The notes: generated by a model not told the origin, from the letters alone. A stretch of DNA of 64,000 nt from Cycas panzhihuaensis (GCA_023213395.1 CM041465.1:155937741-156001740); one strand, 5' to 3'. Positions 48,637-60,899 are shown, counted from the first letter of the stretch. Numbers and translations are program-made.

Positions 48637-48930
48637 TGAGAACAATAATTTGATTGATAAATTGAACATTAACTCTTACAATGCATAGGAGGGTGTATTT
48701 ATATGCAAAATATTCACACTACTTCATAAACTCATTACCCTTAATCCTAATACTAATTGCCACATCATCATTAACCCTCGTGTTAATACACTTTATTAAC
48801 CAATGTGCACTCTTAAACATAGTGCAACACCATGGATGCTATTAACACTAGCCACCACCAACTCTATAATATTAACCTATAACATTAACCTATTAGTCTA
48901 AACCATCCTTAGGTTGTGGGGACCATAACA
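48637..48930 (-). repeat. 5' LTR of the miniature element
   Basis: On - it begins TGTTATGGTCCCCACAACC and ends GTTCTCA. An extra short ATTAACCTAT duplication near 48870-48890 explains part of the length difference from its partner. Confidence 0.8.
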
Positions 48931-51114
48931 TAGTTTAATATTGTAGGATAAAAGATATGTATGTTTTTTATATTTATATCTCTGTTACATACTTTAATCT
49001 ATTTTAAAATATCAGATATTCTATTGTTTAGAAAATCTAGGATAATACATGTTGTAGGGATGATTCAAAAGTTTTTTAGGTGCTCCTTGGTCTCTCTTTG
49101 AAGCAGAGACACTCCCCTCGAACATATGTTTTAAAAAACAAATGTTTAAGTACTGTTGAGTAGACAATCAAAGTCATTATCTTCAAGGGGGAGATGTCAT
49201 AGAACAATGGGAGATACTTGTTCTAATTAATAGGTATAATCTTTAATCAAGTTGAAGATCCCTACCAATACACTTGTGTATGAAAACCCTTCTCATCAGC
49301 TTGTAAATAACATTAAAAAGAATGGCATGCAAGATATTAAAACTACATGTAAATTTCTTGAAGCCCCATTGACTTACATGTAGGTTTAAACCACTAAAAT
49401 TGATTATAAAAGTATCTCAGTTAATGAGCATTTAAACATTGAAGTTGAGCTAATGAAAGAGTGAAACACACTGATGGAGGCATCTACATGCAAAGTGATG
49501 AGTTTTAACCTCAATTGAAAGTGTAAATTTGAGTGTATTAATGGCATTTGTATCCATTGATGAATACCACTCAGATAGGAGATTGGGCCATCATTGAATG
49601 CAAGGGATAGGCCACTAAAAATAAAAAGTGAATAGGCCACTATTTTAATGTTGTGTTAATTACATGCCATTGAAGAACATTGGCATTATAGGGTGATTTC
49701 TTTAAACCTTTAGAGAGGGTCAAATATTATATTTAGAATATTTTGGGGGGAAACATCCCAAAATGTATAACCTAAAGTATTGAAACCTTGTCTCACAAAA
49801 ATATTTCAACCTTCTCCCTTGAATGACAATTAGGCAACTCTTTGAGAAAAGATTCATTGAGGGTTTTTTTATCAAAAATGCCATGGGACATGTTATCCTA
49901 CACTACTAAGTGCCAACAATGGGAGACATCTAAACGCTACTCAGTAGCCACAAAGGCACCCACAATGGAGAAGCCATGGAATTACGTAATAAAAAAGGCC
50001 ATTGCACAATCCCATCTCGCCCCATCTCATAGTGTTCTGCCATCATTAAAAAGAAATGCCATGAACTTGCGACGAGAAGCTAACACTTAACAAAATTGAC
50101 ATATAGTGAAGATGCCATCCTAAAGATGTCAATGGAGAACTCTACAACTTGGAATCCTATGCCATGGTAAAACTATTCTTGAATCCTTAACATAGTCATA
50201 TTGAAATGTCAAACACCTTAACAGCTGCTATAGACCAGGTTAAAGGAGATACACCATTGTTAAAGAGATGCGTAATATGTAGAGTTGAGGAAACCAACAA
50301 AGGAAAACCGCCCAATAACAAGTAGAACCATTCACATCTAAATAGAGACCATTCAAATACTAGAGGGCAAAAAAAACTTCCATTGCTAACACAAATTCAG
50401 GCTTGAAATCCATCACACAAATGCCCATCAAGCCAACATACTTACAAAGGAGAAATAAGATTTTTTTGCATGCAAAAATCAATGCTTTGGTGAGGAATTT
50501 GTATGCAATGATATACAATGCTCAGATCTAACCTCTAACTCTAACATCCACAATAAGAATCTCAGGGAAACACCTAAATCCATGCAAAAGTTAGATTTTT
50601 GGTGAAGAGGAAATAACCACCTACATTTTGGAGTTAAATATTCTCAAGAAATATTTCATTTAAAACTTTGGATAAAATATATTTTTCATATTCCAAAGTT
50701 GAGAAGACATTAAATCAAATTTAATAAGATTTGAGGTCCATAATAGAGCCCCCAAACTTATATGCCCCCAATCATATGGTTTACAAAGTGTTAAGGCCTT
50801 TTTCTAGCTAGTCCAGAGTCCATTTTGGGCATATAAATATACCGCGGTATCTATTCTTTTAAGATCTATCATTTGACAATGGTCACATGCAACACTTCTA
50901 TGTTATTTTTTGAAGAAAATTCATAATAAACTATTTTTTGGCAAATTCCAACTACTTATGAATAGATTGAGAAAACAAAATCACTCATATTCATTATTTA
51001 TGTATAGATTGAACTATTTCATAACTTTCACACTTTATTTTTATGTTGTTTTAGTTGCCTTATAGTTATTTTTGTGTGTTTTTTAGTTAAGAATTGACTA
51101 GCGGAGGAGGCATA
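48931..51114. other. Unassigned sequence
   Basis: About 2.2 kb, no gene recognised. A purine run AAGGGGGAGATGTCA at about 49177-49191 looks like a polypurine tract of another lost element. An 82-codon frame at 49842-50090 has no visible family. Confidence 0.45.
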
Positions 51115-53085
51115 ATGGGTTCCATCATAAAAACATTACTTGATCTTAAAAACTATACTATGTAGAAACATTATATTTTTAGTTTCTTTTATTTAAATGG
51201 TCTTTGGAAGTATGTTGATAATTTTATAATGGGAAAAGATGCAACATAAATCACTACATTAAAAAATAAACTAAACATAAATGTTGACTTTAATGCAGAA
51301 TATGAATCTAAAATATAGATGCCATATGGTTTTCTTAGCATGTTAATTGGTAAGAGTGTTATATTGAACATTAAAGGTGCTACTACATTGAAATAGATGT
51401 GAGATATAGTCATCAACTTGTACAAATACAAGAACGAGCCTTGAACCCATGGAGTCAATTATACTATTTGACGATGGTAGGTATTATGTTAGAACATGTG
51501 ATATATGAGATATTATAGAATTAAATGATGATAATAGGTGAGATTGTACCTGATTCAGAGGTTGTAGCTTGCATTTTGAAGAGTCTACCATTCCAGTATG
51601 AAAATTTTATAACTACACTAATAGTTTCATATAAATTATCCACTCTAACGATTAGTTCCTTGAAATTCCTACTTATGGAATATGAATAGAAATTAAAGGA
51701 TATACATGGTGAATTATTTGGAGTATTAGCATCCAAATCAAGGGGTAAAAGACCCTATATTCCAAAGAAGAACATGCCTTATGAATCACCAATTCAAAAG
51801 GGCAAACAAGGAGGATCAAGAGGATAATATAAGTCAAATGCTATCATTGTAGGAAGTTGGGATATATAAAGGAGGATTGTTAGGAATGACAATGATAACA
51901 ACATTCACAATAGTCTTAATAGCAACCTAATAATAGAAGCAACGATGATAATAATGGCCATTTGGATAATGCAGTCACATGATAAATGCAACAAAGAACA
52001 CACTTGCTGAGATTACAAATTGATTATTTGTTGTTATATACAATAAAAGACCCAATGTATAAGAAGTCTAGTTTATAGATTTAGGTGCACCAGGACACAT
52101 GGATAATAGACTAGAATGGTTTTATCAAATGTGGGAGGTGAATCAAAAGATCACCATTGGAGATGACATTAATTTGGAGATTGTAGGAGTTAGAAAGATA
52201 CTATTTATCATGCCAAATAGTGAGCATCAATATTTAGATAATGCTTTATATATGCCTAATTTAAAGGTGAATCTTGTTTTTGTAGGTGAAATTGAATAAG
52301 AATGTATGACTATAGCATTTGCTCGATGACAGTGCATAGTTTGAGACAAATGAAACAAGATTATAGCCAAAGAGCTTGGAGATAATAATTTATACAACTT
52401 ACAAAAATAATTTGAGGTATAAAGAATATTTTTTGTTATAACTCCAAAGTAAAAATTATAGCATGAATGAATGGGCCATTTGAACTACTTGAGTCTTCAA
52501 TTGTTACATAAGTTGAATATGGTGCATGGTCTTCATTTGATTAATATTAAAAGTTATTTATGTGAACTTTGTATTTTTGCAAAATAATACAAAGAGATAT
52601 TTTTGAAGAACAAAACTTAAAGATTTAGAAAAAACTAGGATCATTTCACTCATATATTTGTGGACCAATGCATGTTATATCACTTAATGGAGTACGACAT
52701 TTCATCACTTTCAATGATGACTTCTCATGAAAAGTTTAGGTTTTTCCGTTGAGGGAAAAATCTCAAACCTTCACATGCTTTAAACAATTGAAGAAGTTGG
52801 TACAAAATAAAGTGGACACAAAATTAAGATCTTATGAGCTAATAGTGGTTAAGTATACTTCAAATGAGTTCACTTAATTTTATAAGGATCATGGAATTAA
52901 GAGGCAAGTTGCTATTGGCTAATGGAGTTGTTAAGTGGATGAATAGAACTTTAATTGAAAAATCCAAATCTATGATGAGATTGTATCATATTTTTTATGG
53001 GCAAAAGATGTAAACATCGTAACACATCTTATGAATAGAAATATTATGTTACGATTCCAACTAGTAATTTCACTCTGAAGGTGTA
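51115..53085 (+). pseudogene. Element X2: copia Gag-protease-integrase fragment
   Basis: A plausible gag start is the ATG at 51115-51117 (M-G-S-I-I-K-T-L-L-D-L-K-N-Y). Gag continues through V-P-D-S-E-V-V-A-C-I-L-K-S-L-P near 51545-51600. The zinc knuckle C-Y-H-C-R-K-L-G-Y-I-K-E-D-C lies near 51840-51882 with His replaced by Tyr. The protease reads F-I-D-L-G-A-P-G-H-M near 52075-52105, followed by a 66-residue open stretch (52099-52299) of the protease C-terminal part. GAG-pre-integrase H..H..C..C is near 52460-52580. Integrase runs from about 52640 with I-C-G-P-M-H and a G-V-V-K-W-M-N-R-T near 52925. It stops after P-T-S-N-F-T near 53080, where gypsy E sequence or its LTR takes over. Reverse transcriptase and RNase H are missing. 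Confidence 0.85.
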
Positions 53086-53089
53086 ATAA

Positions 53090-53450
53090 GTGAGTACAAA
53101 TAGATCTTTTTATTACTCTAATAGCTTAGATTACATCTAGGATATGGAAAGGGTGCATGAAAGCTTAAAGAACAACAAAAATGAAAAGATGCAAGTAAGT
53201 ATAATCTTACAGGAAGAGATTATGAAACAAAAGATTATGAAATAAGAGATTTCGTTACAAATGTATACCCTTAAGTAGACAAAAGTGGCCATTTTTTTCT
53301 AACATGCTATTCGTGGACTATGTAGCCTTTAATCTTATTAGTGGAGATATACAACCCACACATACATATTGATAATTGACATTAACCTTTACCACCTTAA
53401 CCATGTAATCAGATGCTTATATACCACTATCCTTGGGAGGTTACTTAATA
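53090..53450 (-). repeat. Possible 3' LTR of gypsy E
   Basis: On - a purine tract (AGAGGAAGGGACC, 53451-53463) follows the chromodomain region and is followed by TATTAAGTAACC, which could be a mutated LTR start; a TATA-like GGTATATAAGC comes soon after. No partner LTR seen; the left border is a guess. Confidence 0.35.
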
Positions 53451-55283
53451 GGTCCCTTCCTCTAAGATGCTAGGTTCTTGAAGTGCTGAAGACGTGGATG
53501 TTGTTGGATGAAGTCTTCTGATTCCCATATGGCTTCCTTAGGTTCATAGCCCACCTACTATACCAAATGTTTATAAATGGTTTTATTCTAGACATGACAT
53601 TGATGGGTGTTTAAAATACATATAGGCAATACTATAAAGATCTCTTCTTCTTAAAAGGTAAGGAGGGTCATTTAGGAGGTGACAGGCGTTCCCAGGTGTT
53701 TTCAAGCAAGATACATGAAAGATGTTGTAGATCATGGTGTCGAGGGGAAGGTCAAGGGCATAAGCAACTGTACCAATTCACTTAATCATTTTGTAGGGGC
53801 CATAATATTGAGGACTTAGCTTCTAGAATTTATTATGATAGAGAGATTATTACTTACAAGGCTAGGGGTGAAGGAAAACTAAGTCTCCCACTTCAAAAGA
53901 TCAATAAGATTGGTGGCAATTAGTTAATTGCTTCATTTAGTTTTGTGTAGAGGCTAGGCTTTGCTTAAGAGTGTGTAAGATTTGATCTATGTCCTATAGG
54001 ATTTATTGTACCCTAGTAATATGAAGATTAGTCGTCAAGGTATGATGGAATGGGGAGGGATAACCATAGAGGGCCATGAATGGGGTCATCCCAAGTGAAA
54101 TTTGATGAGAAGAATTTTAACAATATTCTACTAAGGCTAGCCATGAAGTCTAATGTCTTTGGTGCTTTGAGACAAAAGAACATAAGTACATTTCTAGGGT
54201 TTTATTAGGAATTTTAGATTTATAGGGTTTTATTAAGAATTTTAAATTGCCCATCTATTTGAAGATGATAGGATGAGCTCATGTTGAAGGGCTTTTCTAA
54301 TGCATGAAAGAGCTCTTGTCAAAATGTGCTTGTGAATTTGGGATCTCTGTTAGATACAATTGTAGAGGTCAGCCAAATAAGAGGCTTTGCAGGTAGTATA
54401 GACAAGTATGAAATGGGAATATTCAATTAGGTGATTTATGGTTACCCTAATAGAATTAAATTTAGTTGATAATAAGAGTCCAATGATAAAGTCCATGATA
54501 ATATCATGCCATTTTCCCTCAGGGATATTTAGAGGTTAAAGTAGACCGAGTTGGGCCTTAGTATCCACCTTGCTGCATTGTCATTTATCACATTTAGACA
54601 CATATGTGAGGATGATGAACTTTATATGGGGCTAATAGAAATCTAACCGAATTTGATGATAAGTTTTATCAAATCTTGAGTGACCGCCAAGGGGGTGTTG
54701 TGATACTTGAACATGATGCAGGAAATAAATAGTGAGGTTGGTGGACAAAAATATGGTTCTAATAGAGAATATGATTATTATGTAAGCTTTAACTTTTATG
54801 ATTTTGAACCTGATTAGCCCATGTGGCCAAGTTAGGTTGGGCTTTATTATCCTTGACCAAGTCTTGGAGCCAAGAAGGTTAGGGCGTAGAGCTAGCCTGA
54901 ATGGTAGGTTTAGATGGAAGTCAGGCGAGAGCATATGTGACAATGTTATCTTGTCCTTTTTATAGAAGATGGTAATGTCAAAGACCTATAATCTATCAAC
55001 CCATTTGGCTTATTCTTTAGGTAGAATTGGTTGGTCCAATATGAGATAGAGACTATGGTGGTCAGTCAAAATGGTAAACTTAGAACCAAGCAAATATTGG
55101 CACCGCTTATTTATTGCATGCAAAATGGCCCTCATTTCTTTTTGGTAGGTGGATAGTTGACACTCATACTCTTTAAGCTTATGACTTTCAAATACAATGA
55201 GGTGAAAATTCTATATGAGGACAACCTCTAGCCCCATAACTGATGCATCGTGTTAGAAAATATCAAATATACAGATAGGATAA
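53451..55283 (-). pseudogene. Gypsy element E: RNase H, integrase and chromodomain remnant
   Basis: On - from 55283 down: RNase H with H-D-A-S-V-M-G-L, E-Y-E-C-Q-L-S-T-Y-Q-K-E-M-R-A-I, Y-L-L-G-S-K-F-T-I-L-T-D-H-H-S-L and the closing D-N-I-V-T-Y-A-L-A; the integrase zinc-binding region with H-P-L-G-G-H-S-R-F-D-K-T-Y (in 54632-54943); integrase core remnants (53800-54600); and a C-terminal chromodomain-like piece near 53490-53630 (Y-E-P-K-E-A-I-W-E-S-E-D-F-I-Q-Q-H-P). The chromodomain points to the chromovirus branch of gypsy; such domains can steer insertion to heterochromatin. The coding order is broken at 55283 by element G. Reverse transcriptase and everything upstream is missing apart from a stub at 60494. 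Confidence 0.85.
55279..55283. repeat. Target-site duplication of element G, left copy (GATAA)
   Basis: GATAA before the LTR, repeated at 60494-60498. Confidence 0.95.
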
Positions 55284-55501
55284 TGTTGGGAACAGCCTTT
55301 GTAGGAATGAAAGAATCTTGTTTATTAATGCTCAATGTGTACATATATATACAATGAGAAGTTTCAACTGCCTAATAACTATCAAACCTAATGATGACAC
55401 ATGTCCAACACTTAATTACCTTTCATTAAGGTGGACTTATGTCCTAGCATATTTATATCTTAACACCCTTATGTCCTAAGATAAAACATTATACTCTAAC
55501 A
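55284..55501 (-). repeat. 3' LTR of element G
   Basis: 218 bp; on - TGTTAGAGTATAATG...TTCCCAACA. Includes TATATATA near 55336-55345. Confidence 0.97.
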
Positions 55502-55512
55502 CCCTCTCTTAA
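55502..55512 (-). promoter_or_regulatory. Polypurine tract of element G
   Basis: On - it reads TTAAGAGAGGG before TGTTAGAG. Confidence 0.85.
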
Positions 55513-55516
55513 TGTT

Positions 55517-58500
55517 TTATCCTTTTAGTCCTATTTTGTCTCTTAATATTTGAAACTTTTCTGTTTCTAATGGTTTGGTTAAAATATCTGTAACCTGATC
55601 ATGAGTTGAACAATAGACAAGGTCTGTTTCTTTGTTTTGTACTTTCTCCCTTATAAAATGATGTTGGACTTCAATGTGTTTTATTCTGGTATGAAAAACT
55701 AGATTCTTGGTCAATTTGATTGCACTCTTATTGTCGTAGAAGATAGAAGTTACTGTCTCTTGTCGTACATTTATGTCTTCTAATAATTGTCGAAGCCAAA
55801 CAACTTTGGTAGTTGCACTTACTACTGATTTGTATTCTGCTTCTGTTGATGATAAAGCAACTGTGGCTTGCTTCTTAGAGCTCCAAGATATTGGTGAACT
55901 GCCTAAGAAGAAACAGTAGCCGCTAGTGGATTTTCTTTGATCTTTGTCACCTGCCTAGTCTGAGTCACAAAAGCCTGTTAATTGAGGTGGAGAACTCTTT
56001 GGAAAGTTCAGTTTCAATTCTATTGTTCCCCTGATATACCTTAGAATTCTCTTGGCAGCATTCCAATGTCTTATCGTTGGTTCATGCATGTATCTAGATA
56101 TTAAACTCACAGCGTATGATATATCCGGTCTAGTTGTTATGAGGTAGATAAGACTCCCAACAAGTTGTTTGTACAGTGTTGCATCGTAGGAGTGATCTTC
56201 TTGACTTGAAGTTAAATTATAGTTTACTTCCATTGGAGTGGCACAGGGGTTACAGTCTTCCATTCTAAATTTGGCCAGAAGATCTTCGATGTATTTTCTT
56301 TGGCACATAGTGATCAAGTTGTCCTGTTATTGAATCTGAATTCCTAAGTAGAAGCTCAAGATTCCAAGATCTGTCATTTCAAACTTGTTTCCCAATTGTT
56401 TCTTCATATCTGCTATGGAGGTTTCATCATCTCTAGTTATGAGCATGTCATCAACATAGACTGCTATAATGGTTATTACTCCATTCCTGTTTTTCTTGTA
56501 CAGACTTGAATCTGAACTATATTTTTGAAAATCGTTTTTACAGAGATAACTGTCTAATTTTGCGTACCATGTACGGGGGGCCTGTTTCAATCCATATAGA
56601 GCCTTTTTTAGTCTACAGACTAAATGTTCTTGACCTGCCATGACGTACCCTTCTGGTTGAGACATGTAGACTTCTTCTTTAATATCTCCATTTAAGAAGG
56701 TGCTTTTGACATCTAATTGGTAGATTTTCCAATTTTTGCAAGCTGCTAAAGCTATGATTGTTCTCACAATATTCATTTTGGCCACTAGAAAAAATGTTTC
56801 TTTGTAATCTATGCTTGCTGTCTGTGTATATCCTTTTGCAACTAACATGGCTTTATGTTTCTCTATTTTCCCATATGGACCTCTTTTGATCTTATAGATC
56901 CATTTGCAGCCTACAATTGATTTATCAGAGGGAAGCTCAACTAGCTTCCAGGTCTGATTTTTGATTATTGAATCCATTTTAGAATCCATAGCGTTTCTCC
57001 ATTCAACATGCTCTTTTGCTTCTGTGAAGTGTTGAGGTTCAACATTGCTGATTAGAGCTTTTGGTTTTTGGCTCCTTATTCTATGAGAGAGAATTTCTCC
57101 TTTATTTCCTTCTAAGGTCTTGAGATACCATTTTGGTAATTTCTTTTGATTCTCTCCTTCAACTTCTGAAATAGTTTCTAATGTTGACTCTGTGCTTGAG
57201 TCATGCATGACATTCTCTGAAGTTTCTTCAGTGATGACACTGGATTCTTCTTCTTCTTCTAGATGACTGCAAGGAGGGATTCGAGGTATTATTTCGAGTA
57301 TCTGAGTCCGATCTTCTTCTCTGTCTTCTTCATTGAAGATGACATCTCAACTTACATAGACTTTGTTGGTTATAAGATCAATGCATTTATATGCTTTTGA
57401 ATTTTTGCTGTATCCCACCATGATGCATTCAATGTTTTTTAAGTCCAACTTTGCTATTTTTTTGTCAGGAATATGAACAAATGCTTGGTTGCCAAAAACT
57501 TTTAAATGACTTATGTCTGGTTTCCTTCCCGTCAAGGCTTCTTCTGGCGTGGATTCAATTAAAGTTTTGGTTGGACTCATGTTTAACAAGTAACAAGCTA
57601 TGCTAACAGCTTCGGCCCAATAAGTTTTGGAGATGTTCTTTAGTGTGTATCATGCTCTGTGCCATTTCCATAATGACTCGATTTTTTCGCTCTGCAACTC
57701 CATTAGATTGAGGTGTATACGGAGTTGTAAATTGTCTTCGTATTCATCTATTCTTGCAAAATTCCAAAAATTCTTTGGAAATGTATTAACCTCCTCCATC
57801 TAATCTTAAACACTTAATTTTGGCATTGCTTTCCAACTCAGCTTATGCTTTGAATTCTTTGAATGCATCTAGGGCTTCAGATTTTGTATGCATAAAATAG
57901 ATCCAAATTTTTCTAGTAAGATCATCCATGAAGGTGATAAAAGATCTTTTCTTATTAATTGAATGTGGAGTGATGGGTCCACAAAGATCAGTGTGAACTA
58001 ATTCTAATTTTTCTTTGGCTCTCCATGTACTTTCTTGAAAAGGAAGTCTATGCTGCTTACCAAACTGACAATCTTTGCAAACAAAATTGTTTAATGTGAT
58101 GGGAGGTAGTCCAACTACCAGATTTTTCTTTTCCATATTTTTTAGCTTTTCCATGGGAAGATGTCCATACTTGAAATGCCACATTTTATTATTATTGTTT
58201 ATAGCAGTATATGCTTTTACATCAGGTAAGATGGGATGAGACATTAGTCTGTACAGATCATTGCATTCTACTCCTTTTGCAACTAGCTTCCTATTATTTT
58301 TCATGTCATGTATATAGCAAAAGCCCTTTTCATCAAAGAGTGTACTCATTCCCTTCTTTTTCAGTTGGGCGACAGAGAGGAGATTTAATTTTAGGTCTGG
58401 TACCAGGAGGACATCACTTATTTTTTCTACCTTGTCTTCAATTTTTACAGCTATTGTTCCTACTCCCTTGATTTTGAGGGAGTAATTGTCTCCAAGCTCC

Positions 58501-59591
58501 ACAGATTTGTTTGCAGTGTAGGGCCATAAATCTTCGAAGCATTCTTCTCGACTAGTCATGTGACGTGATGCTCCAGAGTCGATGTACCAGACTTCTTTGT
58601 CTTGTAAGCTTGCTATTAGAGCAATGACAAAGGCTATTGATTCTTCTTCATCTTGGTCATTATTGTCAGTCTGCTCTTTGCTGTAATTCCCCATTGGCTT
58701 CTTCCCTCTCTGAGTATCTGCTTTCGTACACTGAAAGGGATAATGCCCACTTTGACTACAATGATAACATTTATCAAAGGCTTTACAAGAATTAGCAAAA
58801 TGACCTGTCTTACCACAACTATAACATATGATGTTTCTTCCTCTTCCTCTCGGATCTGACCACCGTCCTCGTGATGTGCTGCCTGATTCTTGCCAACCTC
58901 GTGCTGAGCCATAGTACTCAATATTTCTTCCATGTCCTCTACTTCGACCTCGGGATCCCAGATTCAACCTGGATACAAAGGCCTCCTCAAGATTTGTAGT
59001 GTCTTCATACCTTTTATTTCTTTGTTCTTATTGCAGGAGCAGCCCTGTTAAAGAGTCCAAAGACATAGTTGCCAATTGACTGGAGTTTATGATAGTATTG
59101 ATTGTGACATCAAATGATCTGGGTAACTTACTAACAACAAGTTCAACCAGATTTCATTCAATGAGAGGATCATCAGCGTTAATAAGGCTGTTTCTCAGAG
59201 AGATTACTTTATGTAGAAATTCTGTAATAGTTTCAGACTCTTTCATTTGCAGGTTGAACAATTCAGCTTTTAGGGTTATTATTTTTGCCTTATTTTTTTT
59301 ACTATACATGTTCTCCAGATACTGCCATATACTAGCAGTGGAGTACAGATTTTCAATGTAGACAAGAAGTGAATCAGAAATGGACAACTTAAGTATAATA
59401 ACCCCTATACTATCCCTTTCTTCCCAATTTGTTTGAGTGGCTCCTGCTTCCTTTGGCTTTTGCACAGATCCAATGGCAATTTGCCAGGCATTTTTGGCCC
59501 TAAGCAGAGTCTCTATTTTAATTTTCCAAATGTGATAATTACTGTCAGTTAATTTGTCACCATCAGACAAAGCAAGCACAGAAGTTGCCAT
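55517..59591 (-). pseudogene. Element G gag-pol polyprotein, lightly damaged
   Basis: ATG at 59589-59591. Gag (145 open codons, then TGA at 59154-59156 and a TAA near 59022) carries two zinc knuckles, C-Y-S-C-G-K-T-G-H-F-A-N-S-C and C-Y-H-C-S-Q-S-G-H-Y-P-F-Q-C (about 58725-58835). Protease I-D-S-G-A-S is intact (about 58570-58590). GAG-pre-integrase W-H-F-K-Y-G-H...C-K-D-C lies at about 58070-58190. Integrase has V-H-T-D-L-C-G-P, then a stop at 57843-57845, a stop in the R-L-D-G-G-G region and a frameshift near 57650; it resumes at 57589. Stops follow at 57347 and 56327. Reverse transcriptase (56327-57208) keeps Q-L-D-V-K-S-T-F-L-N-G and Y-V-D-D-M-L. RNase H has a stop within D-S-D-W (55955-55957). 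The natural stop is at 55517-55519. Protease and reverse transcriptase catalytic residues are intact. Confidence 0.95.
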
Positions 59592-60263
59592 AAGAATCTC
59601 AGAACTGGGTTTCAGAAGCCCTAGGTCGTACTTTTATACGGATTCGCATTTGCATTTAAAATTGTACGGATGGGTATGAATGATACCTCAAAAGAAAGAT
59701 GTGAATGCGAGGAGTTCAGATCTGCAATCGCTTTTTGATTTAGACTGTTAATCTGAGAGAAACTGCCCTCGAAAGGGTACGGTCGACACCCTCATTTTAG
59801 AGGAAAAATGCTTGAAAAATGGCAAAAATCTCTAAAATACCAGACGAAATTACTTCAAACAGAGGCGCAATACTCCAGCAATGAAGTCTTGAAGAAGATC
59901 CGAGTGAAAAAGTGTGAAAAAATTGAAAAAATTTCACTTGCAAGGGTAAAAACGGCGCAAACCTGAAAATGGGCAAAAATACCCTGAAAATGTCTTCAAA
60001 TCAATTCAACTTAGAAGAGAGAAATGCTCAGGACGACCTGATCTACAAACTGGCCAAGTTTCGTCTCGATCTGAGTACTTGAAAAATTTTGGCCGTACGG
60101 TGGTACGGATCCGTACAGATGCCTCTGGAAACTTCCTGCAATTTCTGAAAGTCTTTTCCTTGCCTTTGATCCTCTGTCAAGATGCCTCCTTATTTGAGTA
60201 CTTAATAATTTCTTCAATTTGACTTATAAACTCTAGAATCTGATTGATGTGGCAGAGCAACCT
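59592..60263 (-). other. 5' leader of element G
   Basis: 672 bp between primer-binding site and gag, less AT-rich than the surroundings. No conserved coding frame. On - a 68-codon frame (60011-60217) has no visible family. Confidence 0.75.
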
Positions 60264-60275
60264 GCTCTGATACCA
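60264..60275 (-). promoter_or_regulatory. Primer-binding site of element G
   Basis: On - it reads TGGTATCAGAGC continuing AGGTTG, immediately inside the 5' LTR. Standard plant tRNA-iMet site. Confidence 0.97.
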
Positions 60276-60493
60276 TGTTGGGAACAACCTTCGTAGGAAT
60301 GAAAGAATCTTGTTTATTAATGCTCAATGTGTACATATATATACAATGAGAAGTTTCAACTGCCTGATAACTATCAAACCTAATAATGACATATGTCCAA
60401 CACTTAATTACCTTTCATTAAGGTGCACTTATGTCCTAACACATTTATGTCTTAACACCCTTATGTCCTAAGATAAAACATTATACTCTAACA
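60276..60493 (-). repeat. 5' LTR of element G
   Basis: 218 bp, partner of 55284-55501; followed by GATAA at 60494-60498. Confidence 0.97.
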
Positions 60494-60558
60494 GATAATA
60501 GGATCATTTATGTACACAAAAGGCTCGAACAAAATAAGCACATGAGACAAATCGATTT
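60494..60558 (-). other. Stub of gypsy E right of element G
   Basis: Starts with the GATAA target duplication. Joining it to 55283 continues sequence resembling the RT-RNase H spacer of gypsy (P-I-I-L then F-D-I-F...D-A-S), but only a few dozen bases remain before the LTR of element H. Includes GATAA at 60494-60498. Confidence 0.45.
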
Positions 60559-60795
60559 GAAATTAGAACCCTTTCGGAAAAAATCCACCAGAGAATATAT
60601 TTTCATATTTTTACAAATCTGTATGTTATTACAATGGGCTTTTATCAATATTTATAAATCATAAATGCCTCAAATATTAATATTCAAATTACATCTGTCG
60701 ACTCATATAATATTACAATATTACATCAATAGTATTTGCACTATATTGTCTCTACGTTTATATTAGTCAGTAAGTAATATAATATCACTTTGACA
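60559..60795 (-). repeat. 3' LTR of element H (left border uncertain)
   Basis: On - a purine tract (TTAAGAGGGGA, 60796-60806) is directly followed by TGTCAAAGTGATATTATATT and a long AT-rich stretch with TTTATAAATATTGATAAAAG; a plausible TTTCA end is at 60559. No second copy is seen. Confidence 0.6.
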
Positions 60796-60899
60796 TCCCC
60801 TCTTAATATAAATGTGGGGTCTTGAAGTCTTCCCAGGGATTGCTCCATCTCTTTATCCTTGTCAATAGATCCCTCCTCAAGGATAACCTCCCTAAATCT

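Larger units (their letters stand above)
47834..48930 (-). mobile_element. Miniature LTR retrotransposon (TRIM-like), 1.1 kb
   Basis: Two direct repeats (47834-48116, 283 bp; 48637-48930, 294 bp; roughly 85% identical by eye) with TG...CA ends flank only 520 bp. A purine tract abuts the left copy's LTR start on -, so the element is on the minus strand. On - a TATA-like box (TATAAATACACCC, near 48700) lies in the LTR. The internal part has no coding frame resembling gag or pol. No clear primer-binding site or target duplication survives. Size and lack of coding fit terminal-repeat retrotransposons in miniature, which depend on enzymes of other elements. Confidence 0.75.
55284..60493 (-). mobile_element. 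Element G: near-intact Ty1/copia retrotransposon inserted in gypsy E
   Basis: 5,210 bp with 218-bp LTRs (9 differences by eye, about 96% identical), TG...CA ends, target duplication GATAA, a primer-binding site with an unbroken 18-base match pattern to tRNA-iMet, a polypurine tract and the full gag-PR-IN-RT-RH order on -. This is the youngest and best-preserved element of the window. Its polyprotein has about seven stops and one frameshift, so it is not autonomous. It is the same family as element P. It sits inside the RNase H region of gypsy E. Confidence 0.97.

Noticed and set aside
49842-50090. 82-codon open frame as a host gene
   Set aside because: No recognisable domain, no neighbouring exon-like frames, and length expected by chance in this much sequence.
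58211-58471. Open frame on + across element G
   Set aside because: It is antisense to the well-supported gag-protease coding region of G.
53451-60540. Integrated pararetrovirus
   Set aside because: Protein order with integrase after RNase H and a chromodomain-like end is Ty3/gypsy; no movement or coat protein pattern is seen, and the inserted G is a copia with LTRs.
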